Shown here in pieces: positions 61,036-64,000 of a stretch of DNA of 64,000 nt (its first letter is position 1; each line of letters starts with the position of its first letter). This DNA is from Temnothorax longispinosus. Taxonomy: Eukaryota; Arthropoda; Insecta; Hymenoptera; Formicidae. The notes beneath the pieces were generated by a model. The model was not told where the DNA came from, ran no database searches, and worked only from the letters and a program-made list of their open reading frames with translations. The DNA is taken from NCBI RefSeq assembly GCF_030848805.1, contig NC_092359.1, forward strand, positions 15,117,102 through 15,181,101. Direction: 5' to 3'. A program made the translations under genes and the position numbers.

Positions 61036-61770
61036 GATCGTTAAAATCAATTACTATCAAAATGTAGCTCTTCTAAAATTGAGAAATTTTATTATACGTA
61101 TTCATCTCATTAAAATTAAATTTGCAAAAATTGTGAAATTTATTAGTCTTTTTATCAAATATGTGCAGTCTAGAACAAATATCAAATTCCTGCATTTTTA
61201 TATCATATTGCGGCGTTAAAATAGCACGCTTTCAAAGGTCTTCGTGTCCGATAAGCGACTGTTTTTGATGTATATAACAGCGAGCGAATAGAGTCCTATA
61301 GATAAATGAGAGAGGCGACATTGAAAGGTAGTCTGGTTGCCTAAATCACATGATTGTAGCACCATTTTGTTTCCTTACTGCACTTGTGGAAATAACCAGC
61401 GCACTTACGATCTATTAAAAGTAAAACAGTAATAATAAATTTTTTGTTATTTAAAAAAGAAAAAAAATAGCAATAGGAAAATATCCGTAATAATTTTATT
61501 TAGGAAATATCTACTTTCTTCTTCTCCTAGCAACTTAATCTTTCTCCTTTATTATCTCTTTCTTATAAGTATTCATAATAGTAACAAAATGGCGGTTTTT
61601 GATGTACCGACCTGTCGCCTCTTTGATTTATTTAGGACTCTACGAATACATAGAATAAAGTGCGCGTGTATGTTAAACATCGTAGTATGCGCATAGAATC
61701 TGTTCAGGTTTCGCCTTTCAGTCAGCGTCAATATGAAGGAGAGATTGTCCTGAATCCTCATACCAACACA
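61036..61770. other. No gene seen
   Basis: AT-rich sequence following the foldback element. No recognisable gene or repeat. Confidence 0.55.
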
Positions 61771-61835
61771 GCAAAGAGAAAGAGAAAGAGAAAGAGAAAG
61801 AGAGTGGGATAGAGAAAGAGAGAGGGGGAAGGGGG
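61771..61835. repeat. (GAGAAA)n purine repeat
   Basis: About five AGAGAA hexamers followed by degenerate GAGA and G-rich sequence. A strand-asymmetric purine tract. Confidence 0.92.
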
Positions 61836-64000
61836 TGAGTTAGACATGTAGGAATAGAAAACAGAACGGTAGCTCATTAGCGGTAACTGGCAACCGAGGA
61901 AGAGAGGAAGCTCGTTATCCATAGGTACACATACCCTAGTACATATCTATTTCGTAATCCGTACTTGTACAGCTCGAACTCGTCGGGCCGAGTCGCTGCT
62001 CCGCAAACGTCTGTCTCGTCATCTCTCTTCCCTGTCGGCATTTGTCAGCCGACCGCTTCTCTCTTACTCTCTCTTTTTACATCGCGGGAACGTATCCCGC
62101 AGGAACCCATCGCACATGCGGCGTCACGAATGCGCGTACAGCCAAAATTTTCTATCTGTTAAACGTGTATTGGATGAAACTGCTCGCGAATATACATTGC
62201 CGCGACTTGGCGTGTCGGCCCGAGCGGAATTACGCGTGTACGAAGAATGAACGGTAATGGGGATGGGGTCTACTTGTTTAACGGCATCGTCTCGCGCTTT
62301 TCACGCGGTGTACGCGTGTGTACGTGCAGCTCGCCAATCCTATTACATCGTGTGGCTCCAGAGGTGCAAATGCAATCGCGGTATAATTTAAGCGGATCAA
62401 GAACTTGGATTAGCACAGGCATAATGTTCGACGATTCAATGACCAGGAAGTTATTAAGTCTGCTCTCTCCCCTGCGGTGTACTTTCAATGATTAATCAAG
62501 ACTCGAATATTTACTTGAGTGTCAAAGTTTGACAACGGCTTGTTAACAATTGTAATAATGTGACTTTACTGATTGTATAACGTGTGTATACTACGTATAT
62601 GTGTGATAATCTCTACATTTCTTTCTAACATAGGTATATTGTTGTTAAATGTTATTATTTTGATTAACATGTTCTCGAGACGAATCTGCTTACACACACG
62701 CACAAATATTATCTTCAACAATTATTCATACGGTCATTGTTAGCGGTGAATTTTGACACGCGGTTTGACAGAATCCTCGTAACGGCGACAACGAGATATA
62801 TTGCCTACACCTCATTTACCGAAGTTAATACCGATGCGCGAAATGAAGTTGCCGATGGGAAAGAGACTCCGCAAACTATATGTATTAACAAGGGAAATTA
62901 TCGGGTTTTGCTGAGGGAGGGGGGGGAGAGAGAGGAGCGGACGGACTACCGCTGACGTGGTGCGAGGCAGCCGTATCCGGCGGAATGCTCGTTCCCAGTA
63001 ATGCAATAACTGTGGCATCATAAGGGCAGGATACCACGAACGGCTAGCATTCAGATTGGTTGGACCGGCGAAATCGACGGTACACGCGCGAGAGTACCGT
63101 CGTGAAATCGCTATATAGCGCACGAAGAAAAAACGTATATAAAATTCTTCAATTAATATGCAATAACATGCATAGAAATTTTCCCACAGCGCAATATGGT
63201 TAAAAAAGAAAAATCCATATACAGCAGAATGTGTGCAATGTTACAATTTTTTTCCAGCGTAATAGAACAATTTTGTCTCTTTTTTTTATCTAGGTCTATT
63301 TAAATTTTTTAGATTTGTTCAATTTTTGCACAACTACAACTGCGCTTCCGTAATGTAAATCATTTAGAGATTCCTATTTGCCGAATATTGCCCTATTACG
63401 CTACAAACTCGCGTTTGACATTCTCGTTTACGTATAAAATGTTATTCATTTGTGAACAATTCAACCCGAACAAGATCTGGAAGAATGTCACATGGGAACA
63501 TATTCCTCTATCGAAATCGTGAAATGGCTTTGCTTAATTTTTGAAATAGAAATAAACGCAGTTGCCGTTGCGCGATGGAGAGCTTATTTGCTATGTTGTA
63601 CGATGTTCTGCGCAATTAGAATGAATTGGTTTGGTATTAACTTGGTATTAGTAGGGATCCCCTTGTCTTTTATATGAAACGTTATACTGAAACGGCCAAG
63701 AGATACACATTCACGTAATCACGAAATCTCTCGGCAGTACTGTGTTTTCTTGCTTCAGAAAGTTTCGCCAAACGTTATTTCTGCTAAAAAATCTGTCGAA
63801 TGAAACGAACCTGAAGTAATTTCGCCAGACTCTCGCAGATTTTATTGCGATGCTCTTGTTTACGGGGAATCCCCGTCGACATACGTTGCCTTAGGTACTA
63901 TTGGCGGTGAGATATGCGCTTGGTTGGTTGCGCTTTAAGAAACACCAGACGAAAGACGGCATAAACCGTTCATCTAGCTTTTATTGCATCATTCTTATCC
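61836..64000. other. No accepted gene; CpG-rich patch at 61.95-62.45 kb and a small hairpin
   Basis: The CpG-richer patch at 61950-62450 carries overlapping short frames without a domain. A nine-base perfect inverted repeat, CGACGGTAC and GTACCGTCG, lies at 63075-63083 and 63094-63102. A G-run lies at about 62921-62929. Nothing else was recognised up to the window end. Confidence 0.5.

Noticed and set aside
1..64000. CRISPR array, bacterial operon, rRNA genes, TTAGG telomeric repeats
   Set aside because: No regularly spaced direct repeats with unique spacers, no bacterial gene organisation, no rRNA-like sequence and no telomere repeat run were seen.

Overview
The window is eukaryotic, AT-rich and almost gene-free: intron or intergenic DNA of an insect genome. 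The Penelope-like retroelement remnant, the hAT transposase of the ZNF862-like type, the many foldback/MITE elements and the CpG-rich islands in AT-rich DNA fit a hymenopteran, most likely an ant. That assignment is inference; no conserved host gene proves it. A 500-N scaffold gap (51005-51504) shows this is draft assembly.

Most open frames are short and look like chance. The only long conserved coding sequence is a degenerate hAT transposase on the minus strand (about 46331-48000), inside an element whose left terminus (45494) and putative 8-bp target duplication (45486-45493 and 48042-48049) can be proposed from the sequence. A second coding relic is the 3' end of a Penelope-like element with its GIY-YIG endonuclease (19310-19870). 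Host-gene evidence is limited to candidate exons: a signal-peptide first exon ending in a good splice donor (35818-35970), CpG-rich leader exons with GTGAGT/GTAAGT donors (44834-45042, 48042-48558, 49122-49170), and a GC3-rich hydrophobic segment on the minus strand (15066-15275).

Layout: 1-19 kb is plain AT-rich sequence with CpG-rich patches, microsatellites, three small palindromes and a SINE-like fragment. 19.3-19.9 kb is the Penelope relic. 25.3-25.8 kb is a foldback element. 26-40 kb is mostly empty, with CpG-rich patches, a GC-rich alternating purine-pyrimidine tract and the secreted-protein candidate exon. 40.66-41.55 kb is a nearly perfect 890-bp palindrome. 42.77-43.04 kb is a tRNA-headed SINE related to the fragment at 1.87 kb. 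44.8-49.2 kb looks like a promoter/leader region interrupted by the hAT element and by a smaller MITE. 49.4-61 kb is packed with inverted repeats (49.44-50.42, 53.25-53.87, 55.53-55.62 and the 59.49-61.04 FB-like element) and holds a diverged tandem array at 54.55-56.14 kb. 61-64 kb is empty apart from a purine-rich hexamer repeat.

The best candidates for something undescribed are the tandem array at 54.5-56.1 kb, whose units give similar minus-strand peptides; the FB-like element whose arms are built of smaller repeats; and the density of long foldback hairpins, which could form double-stranded RNA if transcribed.
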